Assembly (NCBI GenBank): GCA_018136815.1
Contig: CM030931.1
Coordinates: 10,923,072-10,987,071, forward strand
Direction of reading: 5' to 3'
Source: Isochrysis galbana
Taxonomy: Eukaryota > Haptophyta > Isochrysidales > Isochrysidaceae
Length of the DNA stretch: 64,000 bases
In this document: positions 9,480 to 20,055 of the stretch, in pieces
Position numbering within the stretch: the first letter of the stretch is position 1
Layout: each line of letters begins with the position of its first letter
The notes under the pieces: model-generated
Databases searched by the model: none
Seen by the model: the letters and a program-made list of their open reading frames with translations, nothing else
What the model was told of the DNA's origin: nothing
Translations under genes and position numbers: made by a program

Positions 9480-10114
9480 GGCAATCTGGACGAATCTGCA
9501 TGCGCCTCGTAGCCGGGGAGCGCCGCTCCTGCCCGCCACCACCTCGAATTCTGCCGCCTCGCATGCAGACGTTCAACACCAACGTTGAGAGCCCGCCAGA
9601 ATGGCCGCCAGAACGCGGCACCTGCGGCCATCATTGCGCGCCCAGCGGCACGAGAGTTGCCCCACATATCGGTGTTGCCGACCTGCCCCGCTTCTGCGCC
9701 CAAGAGGCCGCGCATATGCCCACCAGACCCGCCTTGCGCTCGCTCCTCGCTGCCACGCTGGCGGCGAGGAGAGGGGTGGGGGAGGAGGCCCACCCTCGGC
9801 GATCGCGACAATGGGAGGAACCAGCCATCCGGGCCCGATCATGGCCCAGGTGGATGGCTCTCCACAGCCGCGGCCCAGCGGCCCTTCTGCTAAGGGTTGC
9901 GGAGCCATAGCCCCAGAGGAGCGGGCCCGTGCCAGCGCGGCCGCCGCCCATGGGATCGGCCGTAGAAGCCCCGCCGATAGTTGTACCTACCACCTTAAGG
10001 ATGTGTTACCATAGTCAAGCTCTCTAAAAATATTCTGACCCCATGATGCAGCGATGTTTTTTTTTAACCAAGGCTCCCTCACCTCTAGTCCCAGAGTGGG
10101 ACCGAGTGGAGGTG

Positions 10115-10475
10115 CGTAATTGAGATCGTGGAAATGCGCGCACGCTTGAACTCGTGGAAATGCGTGCACTCGTGAACTCGAGATCGTGGGAATGGGCGCA
10201 CGCTTCGTGGAAATGCGCGCACGCTTGTGAACTCGAGGCGAGATCGTGGAAATGCGCGCACGCTCGAGATCGTGGGAATGTGGCGAGATCGTGGAAATGC
10301 GCGCACGCTTGTGAACTCGAGATCGTGGGAATGTGGCGAGATCGTGGAAATGCGCGCATCGAGATCGTGGGAATGTGGCGAGATCGTGGAAATGCGCGCA
10401 CGCTTGTGAACTCGAGATCGTGGGAATCTTGGCGAGATCGTGGGAATGCGCGCACGCTTGTCGAGCTCGTGGATT
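10115..10475 (+). repeat. Degenerate tandem repeat of AGATCGTGGRAATG units
   Basis: Alternating short units AGATCGTGGAAATGCGCGCA and AGATCGTGGGAATGTGGCG, with GCTTGTGAACTCG spacers, form a higher-order period near 90 bp (GCGCACGCTTGTGAACTCGA recurs at about 10216, 10303 and 10396). It ends in a G/C-only block at 10490-10560. Open frames on both strands are repeat artefacts. Confidence 0.8.
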
Positions 10476-10977
10476 TCACCGCCCGCCCGGGTGGGTGGGG
10501 GCGGGCGGGCGGGGCGGCGGGCGGCGGGCGGGCGGCGGGGGGGGCGGCGGGGGGGGGCGAACCCGACTTCGTCCGTGGGGACAGAGAGACCCGGATCGAT
10601 CCGGGTGCGCGCGCGCACCCGCCCTGCGCGCAGACCTCGACAGCGAAGGAAGAGAGGTGAGGGTGAGGGCGCAGGGACGTGGGGGTCGTGGAGAGGACGA
10701 GGTTGAGAGATGCCGGGCCGGTGGAAGCACACGCACCCCGTCCCTTGCCTTTGCCTCGACCGCCAGGCCCACTCGGCGCGATGCTCACCGCCAGGGCAGA
10801 GAGAGCTATGCTCTGCTGCAAAGAGTGTCTCCCCATCACCCTCGCCAGAGTCACCCCCTGTCTCACCCATGCTGTCTGCTGTCCTTGAAGCCCCCAACCC
10901 CCCGCCCTTGCAAGATTCTTCTCCTGTCTGACCGATGGTCTCCAACCTTGCCCCCTCTCCCCCCCAAAACCATAGGC

Positions 10978-13038
10978 ATGCATTACCCTCAAGTGAGAAT
11001 TCGCTACTGTGGCAACGTCTACCGTGTCACCCCCGTCGATTCCATCCAAGTTCCCACTCGGTCGAATAGCACCAACAGCATGCGGGGCTTTCTACCGCCA
11101 GTGCAGTGCGCGACTACTGGAGGCAATCATTCAGGCGGGACCGATTCGCGGTCGCCCTCTGCGGCGTCGCCAGAGATCACTGGCGCTGCTGGGTACACGG
11201 CGCCTGATCCCCATGGCCATCAAGCAATCCACTGCACGTGTGGTGCCAGACGCAATGAAAACCGCCCACCACTGAGGAATGCGGGACGATATCGGTGTAC
11301 GAAATGTCGCCCGCGTGATCGACGGCCGCGTCATCCAACCACCGATGATGAGTTCAATCATTCGGATTGTGCATCCACCAAGGACAAGTTGCAGAGACTC
11401 ATGGTTTCTGTTGAGAAGGGCAGGGAGCTATGTCGGAATATCTCGCGCCCAACACCTTCGAATGCTTCCAACGTAAAGAAGGTGCTGAAGATGATCGCAT
11501 ACAGCTGCAGCAAGGTGGACACCATCGACTGCTTACGTCTCAGGGTCGAGACCGATCAAGGACGTTTGTGGGCTGGTACGAATGCAACGACTTTGGGCCT
11601 GACATACCGGGGTTCGAGGACGCTGAGAAAAAGTTCTTCGAGAAACTCCGTGACGCCGTTCCTCATGAGGCATCGACCGCAGCAGCGCAGCCGGTTGAAG
11701 ATGACGGGCATGCCTCCCCACAACCTCTCCATGGAGTAGCGGCCACAGCTGAGCGGCTGGCCGGTGATGAAGGCGATGGCTCGCCCTTGCTTTCCCATGA
11801 TGCATCGGACACGGCCGAGTGGCCACCTGATGATGAAGGCAATGACGCGTCCTTGCCTCTCCATGAAGCATCTGCCACGGCCGACCGGCCGGCCGAAGAT
11901 GACGGCGATGGCTCGCCCTTGCTTTTCCATGAGGCATCGGCGGCAGCCGAGCGGCCAGCCGATCATGATGGCTCGCCCTTGCTGATCATTGAGGCATCGG
12001 TAGCAGCAGAGCGGCCGTCCGATGAAGGCGATAACTCGCCCCTGCCTCCGAATTCTTTTGGTGGTGAGCATTCTGTCCTCCCGTGTGAGTCTGATTCACA
12101 CGAATCGCAAAACGGAAACTCTTGTGTGTCGACAATGCATGTTGATGAAGCGCGATTTCGCCAAGGCTGTCGAAGAAAAAGACGCAGAGCTTCAGGAGAC
12201 ACACCTCGTGTACACGCACGGTGTACCACGCCTTGCATGGCCGGCGGGCCCGACCACGACCGTCACTCTCGCAACGATGGTGGCGTGGCCAACAGGGCTA
12301 ACTATGACAGTCACACTCGCAACGATGGTGACGTGGATGACGAAGTGGATCGATCATCGCCACCAGTGACATACGGCCCTCACGGACCCAATGCCTTCGG
12401 AGTTTACAGCGACACAGGCAACGAAATCTCACCCTCGCAGATCAAGACGACGTCTCGGCCGCTCTCAACGAGTCCCATAGCTCAGAGCGCCAAGAGAGCG
12501 CCGGTCCATCAAATGATGGTGGTGAGACGTCTGTTTCAACAATGTCATTGGATGCTGCGACCCAAAACAATGCGGGTAGCGGGCCTCACGACCTCTTGTA
12601 CATGAAAGTATTCCCGCACTAGATTCCACGACGACGGAGTATCTCCTCGAGCTGAAAATTCCGGAAAACGTGAGCCAGTTGATAGCCCCTTATGCACTCG
12701 CCATCGAGAAGCTAGAGGCCACTTCTGCTGCGCAAGAAGCCCGCATCATGGAGCAAAATAAGGAGCTTGCGGCGTACGAGCAACGCACTATGAAGCTAAA
12801 GAACTATCTTGCAGCGGCTTTGGAGGTTGAAGATGAGCCCGGCATTCCTGAAGCAATTAGGGCCGCGCGCGAAAGACTTGCAGTACCTTTTGAGAAGAGC
12901 CGCGCGCTCGAGATGCTACACGAAAAAGAGATATTGGCCAAGCGAGCTCTTCTCCAAGCATTGAAGCAGGTCGAGGATGCGGTGGGCTTCTTCCTCCCGC
13001 GCAATTCCATGGCCCGGAACATAGCACGGGGAACATGA
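10978..13038 (+). pseudogene. Frameshifted gene with zinc-ribbon, acidic repeats and coiled coil
   Basis: A coding-like path starts at the ATG at 10978 (MHYPQVRIRYCGNVYRVT) and includes a Cys motif, AIHCTCGARRNENRPPL then YRCTKC. The protein-like reading moves to another frame near 11560 (TFVGWYECNDFGPDIPGFED) and runs through an acidic 22-residue tandem repeat. It shifts again near 12440 (reading SSERQESAGPSNDGGETSV) and again near 12600, ending in a helical segment IPENVSQLIAPYALAIEKLE and on to a stop at 13036-13038. At least three frame changes without clear splice sites argue for a decayed gene; unpolished assembly errors are the alternative. I do not recognise the family. Bases 13040-13506 hold only short TAG repeats. 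Confidence 0.45.
11664..12053 (+). repeat. 66-bp coding tandem repeat (22 residues), six units
   Basis: Units begin CATGAGGCATC or a close variant and encode versions of HEASATADRPAEDDGDGSPL followed by two residues. The period is 66 bp except for the fifth unit, which lacks six bases, so the frame is kept. Confidence 0.8.
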
Positions 13039-13506
13039 AGTATTGCAAAGAGCAAGGAGAATGCATGCCGACACACCTCTGACGCCTTCACCTTCAACCT
13101 CGGGGTACAACATTCCATTATGGCGTTGTGATGCGTGCTGTCTTCAATTCTCAAATCTGCTATCAAGTAGCATGTGACCAACATGTGCAGTCGTTCTTGT
13201 GGCTGCCTTCGACACGAAAGGTGCGGGGATGTGGGTTGTAGGCACTGGTTTGTAGTAGTAGTAGCCGACGCTATGACGGAGCGTGTTGAGCTATCGATTC
13301 TCGTGTGAATGGTATTTGAAAGTCTTAAAATCCGCCGCGGGGGCTATCCTTGATGAGAAGATGGGCGTCGGTATCAAAGCTTGGTGAAGTTTGGCCCCTC
13401 GGTACGTCTAGTAGAGGTGGGGGAGGCTGGGGTAAAAAAAAACTCTTGTTGATCCGGAGGGCCAAATTTTTTTTATCGTGGACCGGGGGAAGATTTCCCC
13501 TCGTCT

Positions 13507-14464
13507 CTCCCCGCTCTAATCTTAATCTATCTGAGCATTAGTACCACTACTCTCACTAGCCTGGTACTAACACGACAGCCCTCAGCGCACCTGCCCGTAC
13601 ACCTTGGCGCGTGCTGTTAACACAGATACATACACCTATGCACCCCTCCAAATCTCCCCCCTCGCATGCCCCCGGCTCCCATTCTAACTCCCCACAAGTT
13701 AAAATGGGGGGAAACCCATTGAGGCGGACGGGTCGACGCCGGCCGACTCTCCGGGAAAATGCACCGGGGGGGGGGGGGAGGAACCTCTCGTCAAAGAAGA
13801 AGAACGGCCCTTACCAGCTCACGCGCGAGCGGATCTCGAGAAATAAGCAACTGCGCTCCGAGGATACCTGCCACAGGTGTATCCCAAGACGTCTTGAGCC
13901 GCTCCCTTCCCATCTCCCTCCTGTCGCCAGCCCGCCCCCTCCGCCCGTTTACTATTGCAAACAGGTCTCGTTTCTCACCACACTCCATCGGGGGGGGTGC
14001 AAATCCCCCCTCTCCCTCGTTCCATTCTCTTCCGCCCCAGTCCCTGCGGCGCGTCGCCATGCGGCGCGCCACGGCCTGCTCTCAAAGGTCCTTCAGGGGC
14101 GCCCAGAGGGCCAGCAGGGGCAGCTCAGGGGGCAGTGGAGGCTGGGGCTCAGCCCCTGGCCCCCCCTGCCTCTCCCTCGCTCGCCTCGCTCGCCTTGGGT
14201 GCCGCCCTGAGTCCCCTGTCTGCCTGGCGACCAGGGATGGGGGGGGGTCAGTACGAGAGCTGGCCCATGCGGGCCTGGGAGTGCGGCTCGCGGCCCGCGC
14301 CCACTAGGGGTCTGGGCCAGAATGATGATTGCCCAGCCCTGCCAGAGGCAGGGGCTGAGGTTGAATGTACGGGCCCACCCCGGGGGGTGTCCGCGATGGA
14401 GAGAGGGGGCGCGAGCCCCCATTGACCCCCACTTATAAAAGTAGGTTGGCTCCCCGCTCTAATC
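13507..14464 (-). mobile_element. Family B retroposon, copy 1, with 15-bp target duplications
   Basis: The element occupies 13522-14449 and is flanked by perfect direct repeats CTCCCCGCTCTAATC at 13507-13521 and 14450-14464. It is closely similar to 23102-24022 (inverted) and 53479-54426 (same orientation). Judged by the AT-rich tail next to one duplication in the other copies, the element's 5' end is the right side here (reading leftward CAACCTACTTTTATAAGTGG) and its 3' end is the left. No reverse transcriptase or convincing ORF is present, so it should be non-autonomous. Long GC-driven frames occur on both strands. Confidence 0.85.
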
Positions 14465-14708
14465 CGAATCCGAGGCAGAGCGATGGCGACCGACCCGCCT
14501 GACAGGCCGACCTTCGCCGCGCTCCAGCGAGAGCACGGTGGCGATTAGCCCCCCCTTGTCGCTGGTGTTCGGACTAAATGGTCCGGGGACACCAGTCGGC
14601 GGTCTCACCGGCGTTTCATGCCACCGCGAAAAAACACCGCATTGTGTTAGCTCTCGTACTCGCCACCATGAAACAATTGGCTTCTGAAACACTTTGCACA
14701 AGCTCTTA

Positions 14709-14948
14709 TCATAGCATGAGACACCTGTCCATGCATTCACATCGACTTTTGGGTGCAATTGTGAAAAGTCGGTTTTTTTCGTCCCCACCTCTACGTCTAC
14801 GTCTAGTAGGGCCATCCACATCCTTGCATCTGTCTGGCTGCTTCTTCGTGAGTACCAACGCGACGACGATGGCGGCGACCACGGTGGCGACGACCACCGC
14901 GAGGGCAATCAAAAGTCGTTTCGACGGCATATTTACCCGTATTTCCAT
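14709..14948 (-). CDS. Small predicted membrane protein (79 residues), hypothetical
   Basis: On the minus strand an ATG at 14948 opens a 79-residue frame. MEIRVNMPSKRLL is followed by a very hydrophobic segment of roughly 24 residues (IALAVVVATVVAAIVVALVL and T), then KKQPDRCKDVDG and a basic, Cys-containing tail. This is the layout of a single-pass membrane protein. The same stretch is also covered by another minus-strand frame, and I see no homologue or promoter, so it may be chance or part of a spliced gene extending toward 15.7 kb. Confidence 0.3.
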   Translation of the reverse strand: MEIRVNMPSKRLLIALAVVVATVVAAIVVALVLTKKQPDRCKDVDGPTRRRRRGGDEKNRLFTIAPKSRCECMDRCLML

Positions 14949-14959
14949 GTTTTTTGTCC

Positions 14960-16140
14960 AACGTTTGGTGCGAAACAACACGATGCGCTCGCAACATGGG
15001 AAGCCTCGCACGTCTCCCGCCGCCCCGTGACCCTTGCCCCTCCCTTTCACGTGATGGTTGTGCTCGCTGCCCCACGTTCGATGTTTTTGAACGCACCCGA
15101 AGGAGTAAACGCGCGTATTCACGTGCGACACGCATCGGTATCCTATCCTCTTATTCGGTGGGCCGACTTGTTGTTCGACGAGGAGCAGGAGGTGGGCCCG
15201 TTCGTGGTGCGCGTGCTCAGGGGGTCGAGGGAGAAATATTCGTGAAGCTCGGCACCAAGCGGCTCCGCAACCTGACCGATTACTCCAGATTGACCAAGAA
15301 GGGCGCGATATCCCCGGCGACACGTCCACCTGTTTCGCTTCTTGGAAAAAGGCGTAGGAAGAGTGAGTCCACGCCACCGTCATCAACCACAACCTCGAGG
15401 TTGGAGTGCTCCACTTCAAGGTGATGAACGCGTGATCTGAGGTTGGGGCACTGAGAGCAGCACTTTGTGTCCGCGAATTTGCCCGGATCCAACCTCTCTG
15501 ACGAGGCTTGTCGATCATGTTAGCGACCACAGATGCTGCCCCCCTACACACTTTGTACCTCTTCCGCTGCAAGCCTGCACAATGATGTTGAGACGCGAAT
15601 CTTCTCTGCCACCTGGCTGGCGGTACAAGCTGTATTCGCCGCTTTCGGTTTACGCGCCTTCCTCCTTCTTCATATCCCTTCTTGGCATCCAAATGTTGTG
15701 CAAAATCTGTGGTGTCCGAATGCTGCGCCTGGGTGCCCGCCTTCCCACACGTGTTATCGAAGCAGTCTGGGTCATTATGCAGGAGTCATTTCGTACTGCT
15801 CAGATGGCTACGTGTGGGAGCTTCATCATGGGCTCACGTTGTAGACCGCTCCACAGCTCCGCTACTCTTCCTGTTGCAGGCTTATAAGTTTGGTTTCCTG
15901 TTTCTCCGTGGATCAATGGCCTGAGAAAATTTGGACATGGGGCTTTGGTTCGGTCTTGGATTCCTGATCAAAGGGTGGGACAATCACGCGGCAAAGACCA
16001 AAAACCTGGAGCTCTACCGCTTGACCCATATCTTGTGGCACATCCAACTACCCTCGTCTTTGGCACGTACAATGTCTTCTTGGTTTGGCGTACTTGTAGA
16101 GTGTTCTAGTGATGTGACTCTTCAACTTCAATGTTCCAGA
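14960..16140. other. Unassigned region with scattered coding-like stretches
   Basis: Both strands contain short plausible stretches, for example minus-strand AEPLGAELHEYFSLDPLST and CSQCPNLRSRVHHLEVEHSN around 15200-15470. None is long, and I cannot connect them with confident splice sites. No known family was recognised. Confidence 0.3.
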
Positions 16141-16164
16141 GATGCTTTCTGGCTGGATTTAAAA

Positions 16165-16810
16165 AACGAGGTTCCGGTGGGGGGAGGGGGGAGAACAAAC
16201 AACTTTCTGGGGAATGCCGCCCGCTCGTGCAGCCCTCCTCCCCAACTCGTGCAGCGCTCCCAGAGAGTTGTTTGTTAGGGGAGGGGGAGAACAAACAACT
16301 TTCTGGGGAATGCCGCCTGCTCGTGCGGCCCTCCTCCCCAACTCGTGCAGCGCTCCCAAAAAGTTGTTTGTTTCCCCCCTATCCCCTCACGCGGAAGGTT
16401 GTCAGATTAGTGCGCGGTTTTCGACAGGGACGCGCGGTTTTAGAGGGGCAAATCTGACAACGTTCCGCGGTGAGGGGGGAGGGGGGAAACAAACAACTTT
16501 CTGTGGGAATGCCGCCCGCTCGTGCGGCCCTCCTCCCCGACTCGTGCAGCGCTCCCAGGAAGTTGTTGATTTCCCCCCCTACCCCTCACGCGGAAGGTTG
16601 TCAGATTAGTGCGCGGTTTTCGACGGAGTGCGCGGTTTCGAGGGGCCAAATCTGACAACTTTCCGCGTGAGGGGGAGGGGGGGAGAACAAACAACTTTCT
16701 GGTGGGAATGCCGCCCCGCTCGTGCCGGCCCCTCCTCCCCAACTCGTGCAGCGCTCCCAGGAAGTTGTTGATTTTCCCCCCCTACCCCTCACGCGGAAGG
16801 TTGTCAGATT
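16165..16810 (+). repeat. Satellite-like tandem repeat with nested inverted repeats, cut by an assembly gap
   Basis: The block GAACAAACAACTTTCTGGGG, a CCGCTCGTGC/CAACTCGTGCAGCGCTCCC core and GGAAGTTGTTGATTTCCCC recurs at about 16190, 16285, 16485 and 16685, alternating with CTCACGCGGAAGGTTGTCAG, GTGCGCGGTTTTCGAC and its inverse AAATCTGACAACTTTCCGCG. The full unit is about 200 bp and holds two hairpins. The array runs straight into the N gap at 16811. Confidence 0.85.
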
Positions 16811-16910
16811 NNNNNNNNNNNNNNNNNNNNNNNNNNNNNNNNNNNNNNNNNNNNNNNNNNNNNNNNNNNNNNNNNNNNNNNNNNNNNNNNNNNNNNNNNN
16901 NNNNNNNNNN
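16811..16910. other. Assembly gap of 100 N
   Basis: Exactly 100 N; the satellite array ends at its left edge and a copy of the palindrome arm begins at its right edge. The true length is unknown. Confidence 0.99.
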
Positions 16911-17015
16911 AGGTATCTTTTAATCATCTTGTCATGGCGTAGCGCGATGGCGGCGCGGCGCGCCGCTCTCTCACCGCCGCCGGGGCTCGCGCTACGGGCT
17001 CCCGGCGATATGGAG
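16911..17015 (+). repeat. Single copy of the 17.9-kb palindrome arm plus spacer
   Basis: AGGTATCTTTTAATCATCTT, GTCATGGCGTAGCGCGATGG and the following GCGGCGCGCCGCTCTCTCAC ... GATATGGAG match the minus-strand reading of 17950-18110. The sequence then diverges into unique DNA. Confidence 0.85.
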
Positions 17016-17399
17016 CTCCCACCCAGGTAGAGGGGCAGGGCTGGGCTTGCTGAGCCGACTCTCGCGGACCGCCGCGAGCTGCGCGCGCTCGCGCAGTCGC
17101 TTTGGGCTGCATGGCTGCATGGCGACGCATGGTGGCAAGCCCTCCTCTCTCCCTCTCTTTCTCCCCCTCTGGGAGAGCTGAGAGCTGGTCCCTCTGGGCC
17201 CCTTGCTCGGGAGGGGATGGATCTCATTGATCCTTGCTTGTTTGCACCCCTTGCCCGCATTGCCTCGCCTCGCTCGCGCGCGCTCGCGCGAGCTGCCCCT
17301 GTTGATCGCTGCTCGATCCATTCATTGCTGGGCGAGTGCCCCGTCTGGGTGAGTGCCCCTCTTTCTCTTTCTCTCCACCTCTCCCCCTTCCTTTTGTCT

Positions 17400-17760
17400 G
17401 GGAGAGTTGGGGTCCCGCTGGGCCTCTTTTTCGTTGCGCTGCCGTACTTTCTCTCTCCTCCCCTACTGGGAGGGTCGGTCCATCTGACCGGCTCGGCTGC
17501 GTTGTTGCACTGCCGTCCCTTCTCTCTCCTCCCCAACTGGCGGGAGGGTTGGTCCATCTCCATCTGACCGGCTCGGCTGCGCCGTATTCTCTCTCTCTCC
17601 TCCCCCACTGGCAGGGTTTGTCACTTTAACTTTAACCTCGGCTGCACCGTTGTCTCTCTCCTCCCCGGCTGGGAGGGTCAGCCAAGGTCCTTCTCACCGC
17701 TCGGCTGCACCGCTGTCTCGTCTCTCTTCTCTCTCTCCTCCCCTACTGGGAGGAATTGTC
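17400..17760 (+). repeat. Pyrimidine-rich ~65-bp tandem repeat
   Basis: CTCTCTCCTCCCCTACTGGG, AGGGT(C/T)GGTCCATCTGACC and GGCTCGGCTGCG recur about five times with drift. There is no credible coding. Confidence 0.65.
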
Positions 17761-17889
17761 CCTTTGGAAAGATTGGTCCTTTTTGTTGGCCAAGTTGCAA
17801 CTTGCTTTTCCATCCACATTTGACATTTGTTTGTGTTGAATTTGTGTAAGCGTCATTCGGATCCCATCCGTACTCCGCTTAGGAGGGGG

Positions 17890-18170
17890 TATCACAGGGT
17901 GTCTTGTGCCATTTGTGGTTCTATACCGTTAGTGTGCCTTGTGTGGCAGTGCCCCCTAGGTATCTTTTAATCATCTTGTCATGGCGTAGCGCGATGGCTC
18001 CATATCGCCGGGAGCCCGCAGCGCGAGCCCCGGCGGCGGTGAGAGAGCGGCGCGCCGCGCCGCCATCGCGCTACGCCATGACAAGATGATTAAAAGATAC
18101 CTAGGGGGCACTGCCACACAAGGCACACTAACGGTATAGAACCACAAATGGCACAAGACACCCTGTGATA
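17890..18170. repeat. Perfect palindrome, 109-bp arms with 63-bp spacer
   Basis: Bases 17890-17998 are the exact reverse complement of 18062-18170 (paired coordinates sum to 36060). The spacer 17999-18061 matches, inverted, the DNA next to the arm copy at 16911. A foldback element, an inverted duplication from template switching, or an assembly chimera are all possible. Confidence 0.9.
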
Positions 18171-18949
18171 GTCTGTAGGGTTTGTACCCGCTTCGACGGG
18201 AGGCTCATCTTGACCAGGGATGCCGGTCCTGCGCCGTTATGCGCGCGAAGCCAAGGGGTCGCGTTCGCTCGACTTCACGGTGGACTGGGCAATTTCCCAA
18301 GCCGCTGCCAGCTTGAGAGAACGCCCTTCGCTTTGCTCGACCGGCTTCGAACTGGCTGAGCCGAGGACGGCTCTGGCTCGCTTCATGGAGGGGAGAGGCG
18401 AGCCCTTGGCCCCTTTGGTGTTTCTTCCCCTTGGTTGCTACTCAGGGTTGTTCGTTAGAAGCGTCTAGAAGGTTCACGCTCAACGGCAAGATTTCTTCGG
18501 TCGCAAGGATATCTCGTTGCGATCTGTATCCGAAGTGATCGCCGCGGTCGCGCGACATGACGCTCCCCTTCGGACTCTCCGCTACGTGGGAAGTTACAAG
18601 GGAGACACGCTCCGGCCGTCGTTGCGGAGTCTCTCTCTCTCGCTCGCTCTCTCTCTCTCCGTCTCTCGCGACGTGTTTGGGTTATCGGTGATTTGGGGTC
18701 GCGGTTGCTTGATAATTTGCTTGGTTTGGGTGAATGATTCCGGTGTGTTCGTGAGTCGGTGTACCCTGTTGTTCTCAGGTCCGTTGTCCGTCGTTGTTCG
18801 CTGCGTCGCTGCACTCTAGCAGCCTAGGCTCCCTCCCTGAGGGAAGAGTCCTTTGTAGGTCTAACAATCTCTTACTATCCATCACTCTAGGGCCGCTAGG
18901 AGCGCCTCGCCCCCCCACCGCCCTTCGTTCGCCGTTCGTTCCCCGTCCA

Positions 18950-19410
18950 GACACCCAAATGGGGTTGCCCGACCCAGTGACCCAGTCCAGAATTTCATTC
19001 ACCCGACTCCCGGCGGGGAGGAGGGCCAAAGCGCCGCGCTAGCCGCCGGTGCCGCTCGCGACGGAGTGGCTCAGAGCCCTCCGGTAGCGCTCGACTCGAC
19101 AGACGAGTACGACAGGATCCCCAAGACCAAGTACATTGGAGACGAAGCCGCCGTCGCGTACCTCGTACCTCTGCATGGAATACATCAAGGCGGTCGCGTA
19201 CGCTGAAACGAATCCCATGGTGCAAGTGCACCGAGCAGCTGGCAAACTCTACATGGAGAACAAGAAGGCCGTCCTCGCACGCGTCACGGACCTCGCCACC
19301 CAAGATCAGCCAAGCGACACCGTCGCCTGCCAGCAGAACGACATCGACAATAGGATCGAGGAAGAGGGATGTGAGAAAAAGACGAAGAAGATGAAAACTC
19401 AGCCCGCGTA
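18950..19410 (+). pseudogene. Repeat-borne ORF broken by a 7-bp tandem duplication (family F)
   Basis: One frame reads ALDSTDEYDRIPKTKYIGDE then AAVAYL; the next reads CMEYIKAVAYAETNPMVQVH and continues to a Lys-rich end KKTKKMKTQPA and stop near 19411. The join contains GTACCTC twice in tandem (19158-19164 and 19165-19171); one copy would keep a single frame. The 3' part recurs after the gap at 36355 (ending KKTKKMKTQHA), so this is a repeated, probably mobile, gene. The protein family was not recognised. The region 18171-18949 has no gene I can support. Confidence 0.5.
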
Positions 19411-19600
19411 GCTGGGAGTTACCGCGTGTTGAGAGGGGGGGAGCGTGATTAGCTTTGTACTCATCTTCCTAATAATAATATTGTTGTGGCTACATAAAAA
19501 GAAAACACGCACATATGGATGACAAAAAAATCACCTGGCCCTCTTTTGTCTTTTGACAGAACGCGACTTAACGCCTATTTTAACGAGCAAAACGCCTATT
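19411..19600 (+). repeat. 3' tail of repeat family F
   Basis: After the stop, GCGTGTTGAGAG, GCGTGATTAGCTTTGT and the AAAAAGAAAAC / CTGGCCCTCTTTTG tail are shared with 36445-36600. Beyond it, 19670-19745 contains a small hairpin built on CAGATACAG/CTGTATCTG. Confidence 0.6.
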
Positions 19601-19894
19601 TTAACAGTAGAAGCACAGATATAATGGTAAAATCGTCATTTTAAGCCTAGAAGTGGTGTGTATCGTGGTCTGGGGCTCCCCCAGATACAGTAGATACAGC
19701 TGTATCTGGCCCCTCCCCCAGATACAGTATCTTGTATCTCCCATCTAGGGTGTTTACAATATATGGAACGTCCATTTACCTTAATATATGGAGCTTAGAG
19801 CACTCAACTGTCGCGAAGCACCTTCAAAGGTGCTTCCTGTCGCCGCTTAAGAGATAACACCTAGCACCTAGCAGGGAGCAGAGGGTACAGGGAA

Positions 19895-20055
19895 TTTTTT
19901 GAAAAGTTAAAGTTAAAATTTCGCCGGAGGACGGAGGAGGAGGACCCCCATTTTTTTGCTGATCCATCCTACCGGAATCCATAGGGAGCTCATATAGCTC
20001 GTCATCTACCAATACTTGGTGGCCTCCGCACCCCCGTAGTGAGTGACCGGGCTAC
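19895..20055 (+). repeat. Dispersed repeat, second copy of 4855-5010
   Basis: It shares the CGCCGGA, T-run plus GCTGATC, ACCGGAATCCATAGGGAGCT and GAGTGACCGGGCTA blocks with 4855-5010. It ends about 300 bases upstream of the dioxygenase start. Confidence 0.5.

Larger units (their letters stand above)
5985..9998 (+). mobile_element. TTAA-type DNA transposon (Kolobok-like by target site)
   Basis: The element is flanked by TTAA at 5985-5988 and 9995-9998. The ends are short inverted repeats: GGTGGTAGGTGCA on the left and, read inward on the other strand, GGTGGTAGGTACA on the right (12 of 13 identical). Between them lie a long transposase gene (6071-8527), a second ORF (8593-8925), a large inverted repeat (8938-9479) and about 500 bases without a clear gene. 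A TTAA duplication is typical of piggyBac and Kolobok. The transposase looks Mutator/Kolobok-like rather than piggyBac, so Kolobok is the best guess. The left flank also makes a perfect 14-bp palindrome around its TTAA (CCACCTTAAGGTGG), so the left boundary could be part of an earlier insertion. Confidence 0.75.

Noticed and set aside
5985-9998. piggyBac assignment from the TTAA sites
   Set aside because: The transposase lacks the piggyBac DDD layout I would expect and instead shows the D..W..RG / DGD / C..H pattern and a CXC cluster.
10333-10970. Long plus-strand ORF beginning inside the AGATCGTGG repeat
   Set aside because: The N-terminal part is minisatellite and G/C-run translation; coding-like sequence only begins near 10978.
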